From contig NZ_JOMG01000004.1 of assembly GCF_000711225.1 (NCBI RefSeq), positions 434,001 to 498,000 of the forward strand: DNA of 64,000 nucleotides, written 5' to 3'. The stretch is from Pelobacter seleniigenes DSM 18267 (GTDB taxonomy: Bacteria > Desulfobacterota > Desulfuromonadia > Desulfuromonadales > Geopsychrobacteraceae). The notes below the pieces were generated by a model. That model worked only from the letters and a program-made list of their open reading frames with translations, did not search any database and was not told the origin of the DNA. Shown one piece after another: positions 36,605-47,079 of the stretch. Each line of letters begins with the position of its first letter. The stretch's first letter is position 1. Made by a program: the position numbers and the translations under genes.

Positions 36605-39064
36605 ATGATCACCTATCGAACCACACTTCCCGTTAAAGGGATGAAATGCCAAAAATGTGTTGCCCGTGTCACTGCCCTGCTGACCGAGTTTCCTGAGATT
36701 GACGAGGCCAAAGTTTCCCTCGCCGCTGGCGAGGCGGAAATTTTGACCTCGACTGCACTGTTGCCCCATGCGGAAATAGCGGCGCGATTGTCCGCAGCCG
36801 GTTTCGAAACCACAGCTACCGTTGAAGCGGAAGCAAACCCCTCCATCGCCGCAGCTGCTCCTGTAGCAGCGACCGCCCCAAGCGAAAATGCAACGGAACT
36901 ACGTTTTCCGGTTGGCGGTATGCACTGCGCTTCCTGCGCGGCAACTATTGAGCGACGGGTCGGGGCGGTCGCCGGGGTTGAGGCGGTCGCCGTCAATCTG
37001 GCGGGCAATTTTGCCCAGGTCCGTTATCGACCGGAGCGGGTGACTCCAGAGGCTATTTATGCCGCTGTTGATCAGGCCGGCTTCAAGGCCATTCGTGGCG
37101 CAGAACCTGACCTTGCCGAAGACGCCAGGAAAGAACTGCGCCTGGTCGCGATTGCCGCGGCCGGTGCCGTGCCGATCATGTTGTTGATGTACTTCCCCCT
37201 GTTTGGGGACACGACGCTCTACCTTAACGCGGTGTTGGCGTCTATCGTTCAGTTTACTGCCGGCCTCGGCTTTTACGGGAGCGCCTGGAAATCACTCCGT
37301 AACCACAGTGCCAACATGGATGTGCTGGTGGCTTTGGGGATTAGCGCAGCTTACGGGTATTCATTGCTGGCACTTTTCGGCCTGCTCGGCACTGGGGCAA
37401 CGGTTTTCTTCGAAACCAGTGCCATGCTGATTCTGTTCATCCGTTTCGGCAAGTTGCTTGAATCGCGGGCCAAAGGGCGTGCCAGCGCGGCACTGAAGAA
37501 GATTCTCCAGCTGCAGGCCGATTCGGCGCTGCTGGTCAAGGATGGCAAGGAGCAGCAGGTTCCCATTGCCGCTGTCGTTCCGGGTGATCTGGTCCTGGTT
37601 AAGCCGGGTGAAAAAATCCCGGTTGATGGTGAGGTCGTGGATGGACGCGCTGCCGTCGATGAGTCGATGATCAGCGGCGAGGCAGTGCCGGTTGCCAAAG
37701 AACCCGGCAGTGCCGTGATTGGAGCTACTGTCAACCGTTCCGGGCGGTTGATGATCAGGGCAACGCATGTTGGCGAAGCAGCGGTTCTCGCTCAGATCGT
37801 CCGCATGGTCGAAACGGCACAGGGCGACAAACCACCGATTCAGCGTCTGGCTGATCGGATTTCCAACGTTTTCGTACCGATTGTCATCGCCCTGTCGCTG
37901 CTCACTTTTTGCGGCTGGCTGGTTGTGGGAAAAGAGTTTCTGTTCGCCTTTCAGATGGCGGTCGCCGTGGTAGTGGTGGCTTGCCCCTGTGCACTGGGCC
38001 TGGCAACACCCACGGCCATTATGGTGGGAAGCTCGGTCGGGCTTGAACTCGGTATTCTGTTTAAAAAAGCGACGGTTCTGGAACAGATATCAGGCTTGCA
38101 GACACTTTTGTTCGATAAAACCGGAACCTTGACCAAGGGACGGTTTAACGTCGAGCAGGTGATCAGTTGTGGTGAGATGGAGGAGCGGGAGCTGCTTGCT
38201 TTTGCCGCATCCCTGGAGAGTGCCAGTACCCATCCGCTGGCTCAAAGTATCGTCGAAAAAGCCGCCGCATTGCAGATTCCCGTACCAACGTCCGGCGATA
38301 TTGTCGAAACCGGGGGGCATGGTTTGTCCGGGACAACGGCCGGAAGGAGAGTGCTTTGCGGCAGCCAGAAGCTGCTGAGCGATCACGGTGTCGATCTGTC
38401 ACTCCTGCCGAACCCAGATGTCTGTCGCGGAAATTCGCTGATTTTTATTGCGATCGATGATAAATTACAGGGGATTGTGTGCCTTGCCGATGAGATCAAA
38501 GATAATGCCGGCAAGGTTGTCTCCGGGCTCAGGCAGCTTGGCATCGAACCGGTTCTGGTCACTGGTGATCGCCAGGAGGTTGCCGAGCGGGTTGCGGCTC
38601 AGCTTGGTATCTCTTTGGTCGAGGCAGAGGTCTTGCCGGAGCAGAAACTGGCTGTGGTCAAAAAATACCAGCAGCTCGGGCAGCGGGTCGGGATGGTGGG
38701 GGACGGGATTAACGACGCACCTGCTCTGGCCCAGGCGGATATCGGCATTGCCATTGGCAGCGGCACCGATGTTGCCAAGGAAACCGGCGATCTGGTGCTG
38801 GTGGGGGGCGATCTGTTCGACATCGAACGGGGGATTCTGCTGGGCAAAAAAACGCTCTGGAAAATCAAGCAGAACCTGTTCTGGGCGTTCTTTTATAACT
38901 TGTTGGGGATTCCTCTGGCGGCCGGATTGTTTTTCCCTTGGTTTGGTCTCTATCTCAAACCGGAATATGCCGGTTTGGCCATGGCTTTTTCCAGTGTTTC
39001 CGTGGTGACCAACAGTTTGTTGCTGCGGCGTAGTAAACAAACGTTAGCCCAACTGGGGAGATAA
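36605..39064 (+). CDS. copA: Cu(I)-exporting P1B-type ATPase
   Basis: This 819-residue metal pump has two N-terminal heavy-metal domains: GMKCQKCV (about residue 14) and GMHCASCA (about 102). The membrane ion site CPCALGLATPTA is near residue 460, the phosphorylation motif DKTGTLTKG near 503, the HP motif STHPLAQS, and GDGINDAPALAQ near 699. The CPC motif and CxxC domains point to Cu(I)/Ag(I) export. No CsoR or CueR regulator or small copper chaperone gene lies next to it. It shares overlapping stop/start codons with the next gene. Confidence 0.94.
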   Translation: MITYRTTLPVKGMKCQKCVARVTALLTEFPEIDEAKVSLAAGEAEILTSTALLPHAEIAARLSAAGFETTATVEAEANPSIAAAAPVAATAPSENATELRFPVGGMHCASCAATIERRVGAVAGVEAVAVNLAGNFAQVRYRPERVTPEAIYAAVDQAGFKAIRGAEPDLAEDARKELRLVAIAAAGAVPIMLLMYFPLFGDTTLYLNAVLASIVQFTAGLGFYGSAWKSLRNHSANMDVLVALGISAAYGYSLLALFGLLGTGATVFFETSAMLILFIRFGKLLESRAKGRASAALKKILQLQADSALLVKDGKEQQVPIAAVVPGDLVLVKPGEKIPVDGEVVDGRAAVDESMISGEAVPVAKEPGSAVIGATVNRSGRLMIRATHVGEAAVLAQIVRMVETAQGDKPPIQRLADRISNVFVPIVIALSLLTFCGWLVVGKEFLFAFQMAVAVVVVACPCALGLATPTAIMVGSSVGLELGILFKKATVLEQISGLQTLLFDKTGTLTKGRFNVEQVISCGEMEERELLAFAASLESASTHPLAQSIVEKAAALQIPVPTSGDIVETGGHGLSGTTAGRRVLCGSQKLLSDHGVDLSLLPNPDVCRGNSLIFIAIDDKLQGIVCLADEIKDNAGKVVSGLRQLGIEPVLVTGDRQEVAERVAAQLGISLVEAEVLPEQKLAVVKKYQQLGQRVGMVGDGINDAPALAQADIGIAIGSGTDVAKETGDLVLVGGDLFDIERGILLGKKTLWKIKQNLFWAFFYNLLGIPLAAGLFFPWFGLYLKPEYAGLAMAFSSVSVVTNSLLLRRSKQTLAQLGR

Positions 39065-39534
39065 TGCCGCCGAAACTGATCATCGGCGTGATCGGCGCAG
39101 GGTCCGCAACCGCGGCCGGAATGGCCAAAGCCCGTGAAGTCGGCCGGCTTCTTGCCGAAAGAGGAGCGGTGCTGGTCTGTGGCGGGCTTGGCGGGATTAT
39201 GCAGGCGGCGGCCGAGGGGTGTCACAATGCCGGCGGCGAGGTTATTGGTATTTTGCCCGGAGCCGACGCCGGCGCGGCCAACCCTTATGTCACTTTGCCC
39301 ATTGTGACGGCCATGGGACAGGCACGAAATGTCATTATTGTTCAGACCGCGCAGGCGTTGATAGCGATTGAGGGGGAATACGGGACCCTTTCCGAGATCG
39401 CAATAGCGTTAAAATTGGGTAAACCTATTGTTCAAATCGACAGTTGGCCGCAACTAAAAACTGGCGGACAGGTGGACACTGCGGAAGAAGCCGTCACGAT
39501 GATTTTCAATGCCCTCAAGGAGAAATCCGGCTGA
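39064..39534 (+). CDS. TIGR00725/LOG-like family protein
   Basis: A 156-residue Rossmann-type protein with IGVIGAGSATAAGMAKA, CGGLGGIMQAAAEGCHNAGG and EGEYGTLSEIAIALKLG. These are the TIGR00725 hallmarks, related to LOG (cytokinin riboside phosphohydrolase) proteins previously misnamed lysine decarboxylases. The PGGxGTxxE active-site motif of LOG enzymes is here IEGEYGTLSE, so nucleotide hydrolysis is not certain. Overlaps copA (TAATG) and the following DHH gene (TGATG), so translation is coupled. Confidence 0.85.
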   Translation: MPPKLIIGVIGAGSATAAGMAKAREVGRLLAERGAVLVCGGLGGIMQAAAEGCHNAGGEVIGILPGADAGAANPYVTLPIVTAMGQARNVIIVQTAQALIAIEGEYGTLSEIAIALKLGKPIVQIDSWPQLKTGGQVDTAEEAVTMIFNALKEKSG

Positions 39535-40607
39535 TGAAGAAAGAAGTCCCACTTGTTTCGATTCTCCCCGAGTGCCCGCAGAGGGCGCCGGAGGAAGACA
39601 TGGTCAGCCAGATGATCGAGTGGCTGCGAGGGCGTGGCAAGGTCCTGATTGTTACCCATGATAATCCGGATCCCGACTCCATCGCTTCAGCGGTCGCTTT
39701 ACGGCATCTGATCCTGGTGAAAACGGGGCAGGATGCCATACTGACCTATGGCGGGGTGATCGGCCGCAGTGAAAATCGCAAGATGGTGGAACTGCTGGAG
39801 ATCCCGCTGGTGCCCATCGCCGAACTGAATCTGGAACAGTTCAACGTGGTCTGCATGGTTGATACCCAGCCGCAAACCGGGAATAATTCCTATCCGGCCG
39901 GACAACCAGTGCACCTGGTCATCGATCATCATCAACCCAAGCGTGATCTGTCCGCGATCTGTTGGGTTGATGTCCGTGAACATTATGGTGCTTCGGCGAC
40001 GATTCTTTACGAATACCTGAACAGTCAGCAGGTCTCCATCAATACCCGTCTTGCCACCAGCTTGTTTTATGCCATCAAATCGGAAACCCAGGATCTGGGC
40101 CGGGAATGGTCCAAGGCCGATCGTGAAGCTTATCTCAGGCTGCTGCCACTGTCGAACAACCGGATTCTGTTCGATATCATACACCCGCAGGTTTCGAGGG
40201 ATTATTTCTGCGCCTTTCGCACTGCCCTTGATAATGCCCACCTGCACGGCAAAGTGTTGGTTTTCAACCTGCAGCGGATTGAAAATCCCGATCTTGTCGC
40301 CGAACTGGCTGATTTCCTGTTACGTCAGCAGGGTGTTGAGTATGTGTTGGGCATGGGCTGGTTTGATGGCACCGAGATTTTGTCGATGCGGACAGTTGTC
40401 CCGGATGCCAAATTGGGGCTGGTTATCCAGCAGATGGTTGCCGGCGTCGGTTCTGCCGGCGGGCACGGCATGGTCGCCGGCGGTCAGGTCAGGGATATGG
40501 CCGAAGACCCTGCCGCGCAGAACGAATTGGAAAATTTGCTGACGGAGAGAATGTGCAAAGCATTGAATCTGCCATTGACCGATCCCGAACCGCTTATTTG
40601 CCAATGA
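39534..40607 (+). CDS. DHH family phosphoesterase
   Basis: The ATG at 39534 overlaps the previous stop and gives 357 residues. THDNPDPDSIASAVAL and VIDHHQPK are the DHH-family metal motifs. The C-terminal DHHA1-like part ends with VGSAGGHGMVAGGQV. Such proteins act as nanoRNases, pAp phosphatases or c-di-nucleotide phosphodiesterases; the specific substrate cannot be called. It is the second DHH protein of the window, distinct from the fusion at 23096. Start codons further upstream are inside the preceding gene. Confidence 0.88.
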   Translation: MKKEVPLVSILPECPQRAPEEDMVSQMIEWLRGRGKVLIVTHDNPDPDSIASAVALRHLILVKTGQDAILTYGGVIGRSENRKMVELLEIPLVPIAELNLEQFNVVCMVDTQPQTGNNSYPAGQPVHLVIDHHQPKRDLSAICWVDVREHYGASATILYEYLNSQQVSINTRLATSLFYAIKSETQDLGREWSKADREAYLRLLPLSNNRILFDIIHPQVSRDYFCAFRTALDNAHLHGKVLVFNLQRIENPDLVAELADFLLRQQGVEYVLGMGWFDGTEILSMRTVVPDAKLGLVIQQMVAGVGSAGGHGMVAGGQVRDMAEDPAAQNELENLLTERMCKALNLPLTDPEPLICQ

Positions 40608-40827
40608 ATGCCGCGGCCTCAACAAGACAGTCCAGAAGAGACCTTGTTCGCCCCATTCCCAGACAACAGCTGCGGCAGTGGCGACCGGTAAATACCGACA
40701 TGTCCACAATTGAATTTTCTGCATCCGCCGTTGTTGCAAACGTGCTGCCGTTCCCTGAGTGCCCCGTCCCGGATTGACATTGTCTTTGCAGCTGAGCTAT
40801 AACCAAGCGGTTTTTACAGGAGTCCCG

Positions 40828-41931
40828 ATGCGTGTTTTTTTTCTTATATGCTGTTTTCTCGGCCTAGGGGTGTTGCCTGGCGTTGCTCAGGCTGCAGTGG
40901 ATATGGGGTTGCGGGGGAAAGATCCGCTGCGCATCGAAGATGTTTATCAGCAAAAAGGGGTTCCTTATATCGCCATTGAAGACGCCCTTGATGTCGTCGG
41001 TCTGAAAGGCCACTGGAATTCCATTGACCATACTTTCAAGATCCAGACGCGCAGAGGTTGGGCTGAAATCTCCCCGGCCAGCAGCTACATGAAGCTCGGA
41101 GATGAATTCTATCCGCTGAAAGACAAACCCCGCTTTATTGACGGGCGTTTGCGCGTGACCGATAGCTTCATCCTCAATCAGCTCTCCCAACTGGCCGGAC
41201 AGCCGGTCTATTTCCGTAATCTGGACCCCGACGCAGACAGCGTTCCGGAAGAAAAAAAGAACAGTCTTGAACAGCTGTTTTCGTTTTTGCTCAACCGCAA
41301 ACCAGCGGCCAGCGGACCTTTGATCAGGGCGGTGGCCCTGGACCCGGGGCACGGCGGGCTGGATACCGGGGTGTTGGCAGCGTCCGGTTATAAGGAAAAG
41401 GAGTTGAACCTGGCAGTGGCCGAAAAATTGGCCAAGCAGTTGAAGATGAAGCTGGGCATTCCGGTTTATCTCAGCCGCGACGGCGATTACGAACTGGCCG
41501 TGGACCAACGGCTCAAAGCCGCGTCCGGAGAGGATGTCGATGCCTGGATTCTGCTCCACGCACAATCCTCCTTTTCCCCATTGATTCATGGGGTCAATCT
41601 GTTTATCCGCCCGGAGCAACCGACGTCGAAATCCGGCGCCGAAGATGATGCCGTCAAGGTGAGAAGCCACAGTTTTCTCCTGGCCTCACAAGTGGCCCTG
41701 GCGCTGCGGTCAAGTGCTGTCGAGGTGCAGGGGATTTATCCGTCGAATCGGTTGTCCCTCGGCCAGGGCAACCTGCCGACCGTTTTGATCGAACTTGGTT
41801 ATCTGAGTAATTCCGCTGAGGAAAAACAACTGGAAGATGCTGAATACCAACGACAATTAGCTGAAGCTATTTTTAATGGAATCAAGAATTACGCCATGCA
41901 AATGAAGGAGCAGCAGAATGCAGCAAAATAA
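40828..41931 (+). CDS. N-acetylmuramoyl-L-alanine amidase (Amidase_3)
   Basis: The ATG at 40828 (AGGAG upstream) opens a signal peptide ([22 protein letters not shown]-like, cleavage after AQA), giving a 367-residue periplasmic enzyme. Residues about 30-130 resemble a copper amine oxidase-like N-domain ([12 protein letters not shown]). The catalytic Amidase_3 domain has [14 protein letters not shown] near 172, [16 protein letters not shown] and [10 protein letters not shown], covering zinc ligands and the catalytic Glu. It cleaves the amide between MurNAc and the stem peptide during cell separation. The usual HAN triad reads HAQ. Its end overlaps rph by 14 bases. Confidence 0.9.
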   Translation: MRVFFLICCFLGLGVLPGVAQAAVDMGLRGKDPLRIEDVYQQKGVPYIAIEDALDVVGLKGHWNSIDHTFKIQTRRGWAEISPASSYMKLGDEFYPLKDKPRFIDGRLRVTDSFILNQLSQLAGQPVYFRNLDPDADSVPEEKKNSLEQLFSFLLNRKPAASGPLIRAVALDPGHGGLDTGVLAASGYKEKELNLAVAEKLAKQLKMKLGIPVYLSRDGDYELAVDQRLKAASGEDVDAWILLHAQSSFSPLIHGVNLFIRPEQPTSKSGAEDDAVKVRSHSFLLASQVALALRSSAVEVQGIYPSNRLSLGQGNLPTVLIELGYLSNSAEEKQLEDAEYQRQLAEAIFNGIKNYAMQMKEQQNAAK

Positions 41932-42655
41932 ATTCGAGCGCAACGATCAACGGCCGGCCAATCAGTTGCGCCCGATCGATTTTCAACGTCATTTTACCAA
42001 ATATGCAGAAGGCTCGGTGCTGATCTGTTGCGGCGAAACCAAAGTCCTGTGCAATGCTTCCGTTGAAGAACGGGTGCCCCCGTTTATGCGCGGCGAAGGG
42101 AGGGGCTGGGTGACCGCCGAATACAGCATGCTGCCCCGGGCAACCCATTCCCGCTCCATGCGCGAAGCTGCGAAAGGTAAGTTGTCGGGAAGGACCCAGG
42201 AAATTCAGCGGCTGATCGGCCGCTCATTGCGGGCGATCACCGATCTCAAGGCCCTTGGCGAAAGAACCATCCAGATCGATTGCGATGTACTGCAGGCCGA
42301 CGGGGGAACCCGGACCGCTTCGATTACCGGGGCCTATGTGGCTTTGCACGATGCGCTTGCCGGTCTGGTCGATGCTGGCCAGTTGAAAAGTATTCCGCTG
42401 CTGGACAGTGTCGCCGCCATCAGTGTCGGGATTGTCGGCGGGCAACCGCTGCTGGATCTGAACTATGCAGAAGATTCTTCTGCCGATGTTGACATGAACT
42501 TTGTCATTACCGGTTCCGGAAAGTTTGTCGAGGTGCAGGGGACCGCAGAAGAGGAGCCCTTTTCTTTGCAGGAGCTCGATCTGTTACGGGACTTGGCGCT
42601 GCAGGGCTGTTCCGATCTGGCCCTGTTGCAGAAACAGGCGCTGCAGCTCTCATGA
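41918..42655 (+). CDS. rph: Ribonuclease PH
   Basis: RNase PH trims tRNA 3' ends with phosphate. The 245-residue protein starts with [16 protein letters not shown], has [20 protein letters not shown] and [17 protein letters not shown], and [22 protein letters not shown], the phosphorolytic site. Length is normal. Overlaps the amidase end and the rdgB start, so the three are translationally coupled. Confidence 0.96.
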   Translation: MQQNKFERNDQRPANQLRPIDFQRHFTKYAEGSVLICCGETKVLCNASVEERVPPFMRGEGRGWVTAEYSMLPRATHSRSMREAAKGKLSGRTQEIQRLIGRSLRAITDLKALGERTIQIDCDVLQADGGTRTASITGAYVALHDALAGLVDAGQLKSIPLLDSVAAISVGIVGGQPLLDLNYAEDSSADVDMNFVITGSGKFVEVQGTAEEEPFSLQELDLLRDLALQGCSDLALLQKQALQLS

Positions 42656-43254
42656 AATTGCTCGTGGCCACCGGCAACGCCGGCAAGTTAAAGGAAATTC
42701 GCAGTCTGCTGGCAGATTGTCCCATTGAAATTATCGGTCTTGATCAATTGCAGAATCCCCCTGAGGTTGTGGAGGATGGTGATACTTTTACCGCTAACGC
42801 CTGCAAGAAGGCCCGGGAGATGGCGGCCTTCAGTCAGCTGCTGACCCTGGCCGATGACAGCGGGCTGGTGGTGTCCGGTCTGGATGGCGCACCCGGAGTT
42901 CATTCCGCACGCTATGCCGGAGAGCAGGGTAACGACGAGGCCAATAACCGCAAACTGCTTGAGGCGATGGCGTCGCTGCCTGATCATGAGCGACAGGCGG
43001 CCTTTCATTGTGTGATGGCCCTGGCCTGGCCGGACGGTCGGTGCGAAACTTTTACCGGGACGGTGTCGGGAATCATTCTGCATGAGAAAAGAGGCGCCGG
43101 GGGCTTTGGCTATGACCCGCTGTTTCTGGTTCCCGAATACGGCAAGACCACAGCGGAGCTGCCCCTCGACATTAAAAATCGGATCAGTCACCGGGGCAAT
43201 GCGTTACGCCAAGTCATCCCCCTGCTGCGCGAGCTGGCCGGTCAACAGGATTGA
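42652..43254 (+). CDS. rdgB: dITP/XTP pyrophosphatase
   Basis: The 200-residue HAM1/RdgB protein cleans non-canonical purine nucleotides from the pool. [18 protein letters not shown] opens it; [26 protein letters not shown] and [16 protein letters not shown] are the nucleotide and metal sites, and ISHRGNAL closes it. ATGA overlap with rph; ndk follows 41 bases downstream. Confidence 0.96.
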   Translation: MKLLVATGNAGKLKEIRSLLADCPIEIIGLDQLQNPPEVVEDGDTFTANACKKAREMAAFSQLLTLADDSGLVVSGLDGAPGVHSARYAGEQGNDEANNRKLLEAMASLPDHERQAAFHCVMALAWPDGRCETFTGTVSGIILHEKRGAGGFGYDPLFLVPEYGKTTAELPLDIKNRISHRGNALRQVIPLLRELAGQQD

Positions 43255-43295
43255 TTTAGTGACAGGATGTTACCCATTTTCTTCCGGAGGATACC

Positions 43296-43709
43296 ATGGA
43301 AAGAACGTTCGCAATTATTAAGCCTGATGCTTTTGCCGCCGGGGACGCCGGCAAAATTCTGGCCCGGATTTACGCTGAGGGATTCAAGGTTGTTGGTTTG
43401 AAAAAACTTTATCTGAGCAAGGTTGAAGCCGAAGGCTTCTACGCTGTTCACAAAGAACGACCCTTTTTCGGAGAACTGACCGACTTCATGAGCAGTGGCC
43501 CGTGCCTGGTCATGGCCCTGGAAGCGGACAACGCGATTCTGAAATGGCGGGAGCTGATGGGGGCAACCAACCCGGCCGAGGCTGCTGAAGGGACTCTGCG
43601 CAACGAATTCGGCACCTCTATCGGTGAAAATGCCACCCATGGTTCCGATGCCCCGGAAACCGCCGCTTTCGAATTGGGCTACTTTTTTAACGGGCTGGAA
43701 TTACTCTAA
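43296..43709 (+). CDS. ndk: Nucleoside diphosphate kinase
   Basis: Ndk balances NTP pools. The 137-residue protein has the N-terminal [31 protein letters not shown] and [16 protein letters not shown], where the histidine is the phosphorylated residue. It follows a GGAGG ribosome site and is the last gene of the amidase-rph-rdgB-ndk run, with a terminator downstream. Confidence 0.97.
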   Translation: MERTFAIIKPDAFAAGDAGKILARIYAEGFKVVGLKKLYLSKVEAEGFYAVHKERPFFGELTDFMSSGPCLVMALEADNAILKWRELMGATNPAEAAEGTLRNEFGTSIGENATHGSDAPETAAFELGYFFNGLELL

Positions 43710-43800
43710 CCTTTCCTTTTGTTGTGGATCTTTCCCAGCCCTTGCTGAAACCGGGTGGGTAAGGTTCAGGTTTGCTGACAATGACCTTGTCAGCCGGCAA

Positions 43801-43831
43801 GCCCTTCGGTAGAATTCCGGAGGGCGTTTTT
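43801..43831 (+). terminator. Terminator after ndk
   Basis: GCCCTTCGG (43801-43809) pairs with CCGGAGGGC (43817-43825), one G-U pair, followed by GTTTTT. It lies 91 bases after ndk and only 19 bases before the chosen rlmN start. Confidence 0.82.
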
Positions 43832-43849
43832 CTTTCATCGGCGTATCCT

Positions 43850-44956
43850 ATGGCCATCTTTCATCATGGCCATCCAATCGGGACGCTGGACATAGAGGTT
43901 TTATTGAGTTCGGAAAAAGTAGATTTAAAAAGCATGACCCGGCAGCAGCTGGAAGAATTCCTGGCTCGACTCGGCAAGGAAAAGTACCGCACCAAGCAAC
44001 TGCTGCGCTGGATCTACCAGCGGCATGTCTATGATTTTGAAGAGATGACGGATCTTGCCAAGGACTTTCGCAAGCGACTTGCAAAAAGCGCTTTTATTTC
44101 CCGGTGTCGCCCGGAAGCTGTTCAGGATAGTCAGGATGGAACCAGGAAGTATCTATTCCGACTGGCTGACGGTGAAACCGTTGAAGCGGTCAGAATCCCC
44201 ATGGAAGAGGGGCGAGCTACCCTGTGTCTGTCAACTCAGGTTGGTTGTGCCATGGGCTGTCGCTTCTGTATGACCGGCACTTTCGGCCTGGTTCGCAATC
44301 TGGAAGCGGCCGAGATCGTCAATCAGGTCTGTGCTGCGCAGGAAGATGGGCCGGTTGGCAATATTGTCCTGATGGGAATGGGGGAGCCTCTGCACAACAT
44401 CGATAATGTGGTGCAGGCATTGGAGATCCTCTATCTTGACGACGGCCTCGGTTATGGCACCCGACGGGTCACCCTGTCCACCTGCGGCCTGGTCCCGGAG
44501 ATTCGCCAATTAGGTCACCGTATCAAGGTGAACCTGGCGGTTTCGCTGAATGCCACCACGGATGAACTGCGTGACCAGTTGATGCCGGTCAACCGCAAAT
44601 ATCCTTTGGCTGAGTTGCTGGCCGCATGTCGGGATTTCGCAGTCGAAACCCGCCAACGGGTCACCTTTGAGTATATCCTCATCAACGGGGTCAACGATTC
44701 CCTCGCCGATGCAAAGCGGCTGGTTTCCTTGCTGCACGGGGTGCGCTGTAAGGTCAATCTGATTGCTTTCAACCCCCATCCCGGGAGTGAATTTAAAGCA
44801 CCGGGCGAAGCTGCGGTGAAAGAGTTTCAGAGCTATCTGCTGCAGCGCAACATTGTTGCTACATTACGGGCCAGTAAAGGGCAGGATATCGCCGCGGCTT
44901 GTGGCCAACTGAAAGGTCAGCTGGCAGGAGTCAAGGTCAACAGGGTCTCGGGATGA
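43850..44956 (+). CDS. rlmN: 23S rRNA/tRNA adenine C2-methyltransferase
   Basis: RlmN methylates A2503 of 23S rRNA and A37 of some tRNAs. [12 protein letters not shown] and [12 protein letters not shown] open the core. [19 protein letters not shown] supplies the CxxxCxxC iron-sulfur motif plus the methyl-carrier cysteine region, MGMGEPLHN follows, and [11 protein letters not shown] gives the C-terminal catalytic cysteine. The start is uncertain: ATG at 43850 lies just after a terminator, and a TTG at 43902 would give a more typical N-terminus; the frame extends further up to 43772. Confidence 0.93.
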   Translation: MAIFHHGHPIGTLDIEVLLSSEKVDLKSMTRQQLEEFLARLGKEKYRTKQLLRWIYQRHVYDFEEMTDLAKDFRKRLAKSAFISRCRPEAVQDSQDGTRKYLFRLADGETVEAVRIPMEEGRATLCLSTQVGCAMGCRFCMTGTFGLVRNLEAAEIVNQVCAAQEDGPVGNIVLMGMGEPLHNIDNVVQALEILYLDDGLGYGTRRVTLSTCGLVPEIRQLGHRIKVNLAVSLNATTDELRDQLMPVNRKYPLAELLAACRDFAVETRQRVTFEYILINGVNDSLADAKRLVSLLHGVRCKVNLIAFNPHPGSEFKAPGEAAVKEFQSYLLQRNIVATLRASKGQDIAAACGQLKGQLAGVKVNRVSG

Positions 44957-45128
44957 TGAGCGCCGCTGCTGCCAGCGGGCAGAGGCGCGGTTATGAACTG
45001 CCAGGTCTGACGTTGGCGTTTTGGGCAAGGTGATGCTTGCAGAAAAAATATGCCTTGGCCCGATGAGGGCCGAGTCTTCACTATTATAGATTGTGTGTGT
45101 TCATTTTTTACAGAGAGGACATTTAATT

Positions 45129-46007
45129 ATGCAGGAACCGGTGATCGGTGTTATAGGTGGAAGCGGTCTCTATGAGATCGAAGGGCTGACCGAAGTCCAG
45201 GAAGTGACGATGGAAACCCCCTTCGGAGCGCCTTCCGATGCTTTTATTACCGGCCGGCTTGGTTCGGCGCGGATGGTCTTTCTCCCCCGCCACGGTCGCG
45301 GGCATCGACTTCTTCCTTCGGAAGTCAATTATCGGGCGAATATCTACGGCCTTAAAAAACTTGGTGTTGAACAGATTATCTCGGTGTCGGCCGTTGGCAG
45401 TATGCGTGAGGATATAGTCCCGGGTGATATTGTGGTTCCGGACCAGTTTTTCGATCGTACCCAGGGAAAAAGGGCTTCGACCTTTTTCGGCAACGGCGTT
45501 GTCGGGCATGTTCAGTTTGCCGACCCGGTCTGTGCCGATCTTTCCCAACTGCTGGTTGCGGCAGCCCGGGAGGTTGGTGCAACGGTTCATAGCGGCGGAA
45601 CCTATATCTGTATAGAAGGGCCGAACTTTTCGACCCGGGCCGAATCGAACATTTTCCGTTCCTGGGGCGTTGACATTATCGGCATGACCAACCTGCCGGA
45701 GTCACGCCTGGCCCGGGAAGCGGAAATCTGCTATGGCACAATTGCCCTGGCCACTGACTATGACTGCTGGCATGATGGCCATGACGATGTTTCGGTGGAG
45801 GCGGTCATCGCCATCATCAAGCAGAATGTGGCCACGGCGCGCAATATCATCAAGACCGCTGTTGAAAAGATTGTTGCCCAACGCTCGCAACGCAGTTGCG
45901 CCTGCGCTGAGGCTTTAAAATACGCCATCATGACCGATAACCGCTTGATTCCGGAGGAAACGCTGCAGGCGTTGGAACCGATTATCGGCAAATATGTTTC
46001 CAGGTAA
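45129..46007 (+). CDS. mtnP: S-methyl-5'-thioadenosine phosphorylase
   Basis: MtnP converts MTA and phosphate into adenine and MTR-1-phosphate. The 292-residue protein starts IGVIGGSGLYEIEGL, contains FLPRHGRGHRLLPSEVNYRANIYGLK, EGPNFSTRAES and GMTNLPESRLAREAEICY. The MTNLPE segment, in place of the PNP-type MSTVPE, favours adenine nucleosides. The ATG at 45129 follows a GAGAGG site. Nine bases before the PfkB kinase, so one transcript. Confidence 0.93.
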   Translation: MQEPVIGVIGGSGLYEIEGLTEVQEVTMETPFGAPSDAFITGRLGSARMVFLPRHGRGHRLLPSEVNYRANIYGLKKLGVEQIISVSAVGSMREDIVPGDIVVPDQFFDRTQGKRASTFFGNGVVGHVQFADPVCADLSQLLVAAAREVGATVHSGGTYICIEGPNFSTRAESNIFRSWGVDIIGMTNLPESRLAREAEICYGTIALATDYDCWHDGHDDVSVEAVIAIIKQNVATARNIIKTAVEKIVAQRSQRSCACAEALKYAIMTDNRLIPEETLQALEPIIGKYVSR

Positions 46008-46016
46008 GGACAAACC

Positions 46017-46931
46017 ATGAGCATCCTTGTTGTCGGCAGTGTTGCCTTTGATTCAGTCACCACCCCGTTTGGTGAGGCGGATGATGTCCTGGGCGGTTCG
46101 GCCAGCTATTTTTCCACCTCGGCGAGTTTTTTTACCGATGTTCAGCTGGTGGCCGTGATCGGCGAAGACTTCCCTCAGCAGCATATCGATTTCCTGACCA
46201 GCCGCAATATTGACCTGAGTGGCCTGCAGACCAGCCCGGGTAAGACATTCCGCTGGAAAGGGCGCTACGAATATGACCTGAACGAGGCCCACACCCTGGA
46301 CACCCAGCTTAATGTGTTCGAATCTTTCAAGCCGCAGCTGCCGGAAAATTTCCGGGATGCTGAATATGTTTTCCTTGCCAATATCGATCCGGAATTGCAA
46401 CTGGACGTTCTGCAGCAGGTCAGAAACCCGAAATTCATCGCCTGTGATACCATGAATTTTTGGATCGATGGCAAACGTGAAGAACTGATTCGCACCCTGG
46501 GGAAAGTGGATATCCTGATTATTAATGAAGCGGAAGTCAGGCAATTGGCCGAAGAGCCGAATCTGATCAAAGCGGCACAGATCGTGCGCGGATTCGGGCC
46601 CCGGACTCTGGTGGTCAAGCGTGGGGAATACGGCATTCTGATGTTTTCGGAAGGATCGACCTTTGCGGCGCCGGCTTATCCACTGGATGAAGTGTTTGAT
46701 CCGACCGGCGCTGGCGATACCTTTGCCGGCGGGTTTGTCGGCTATTTGGCAGCCACGCGGAACCTGGATGAGGCAAATATGCGCAAAGCGACGGTGTTCG
46801 GCACGGTTATGGCGTCTTTTACCGTTGAAAAATTCAGCCTTGACCGCCTGAAGGAGCTCGACCACCGGGATATTTCTGATCGTTACCGTAAAATTAAACT
46901 ATTGACCGATTTTGCTGACCTGGACGGATAA
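46017..46931 (+). CDS. PfkB family sugar kinase
   Basis: A 304-residue ribokinase-like enzyme: VVGSVAFDSVTT and LGGSASYFSTSASFF at the start, and the catalytic FDPTGAGDTFAGGFVGYLA at the end. NEAEVRQLAE is also typical. Substrate is unknown; coupling to mtnP suggests a purine nucleoside or ribose-derived substrate. MtnP already yields MTR-1-phosphate, so an MTR kinase would not be needed. Confidence 0.88.
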   Translation: MSILVVGSVAFDSVTTPFGEADDVLGGSASYFSTSASFFTDVQLVAVIGEDFPQQHIDFLTSRNIDLSGLQTSPGKTFRWKGRYEYDLNEAHTLDTQLNVFESFKPQLPENFRDAEYVFLANIDPELQLDVLQQVRNPKFIACDTMNFWIDGKREELIRTLGKVDILIINEAEVRQLAEEPNLIKAAQIVRGFGPRTLVVKRGEYGILMFSEGSTFAAPAYPLDEVFDPTGAGDTFAGGFVGYLAATRNLDEANMRKATVFGTVMASFTVEKFSLDRLKELDHRDISDRYRKIKLLTDFADLDG

Positions 46932-47079
46932 CGCCCGCGGCTTGGCGATGGGGGAGCGCACGGTAGCAACCGCTGTACGCCGCCGGGCGGTCGCTGCTGG
47001 CCGGCCCTGAAAGATTATGGATTTTGTTTGCAGACGTTCCGGGAGACCCTTTCCCTGACCCCGTTCACGGAGGAGACTG

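Noticed and set aside
35696-36769. 357-residue minus-strand frame opposite the DUF512 gene
   Set aside because: Antisense shadow; spans the DUF512 and copA junction with no conserved motif.
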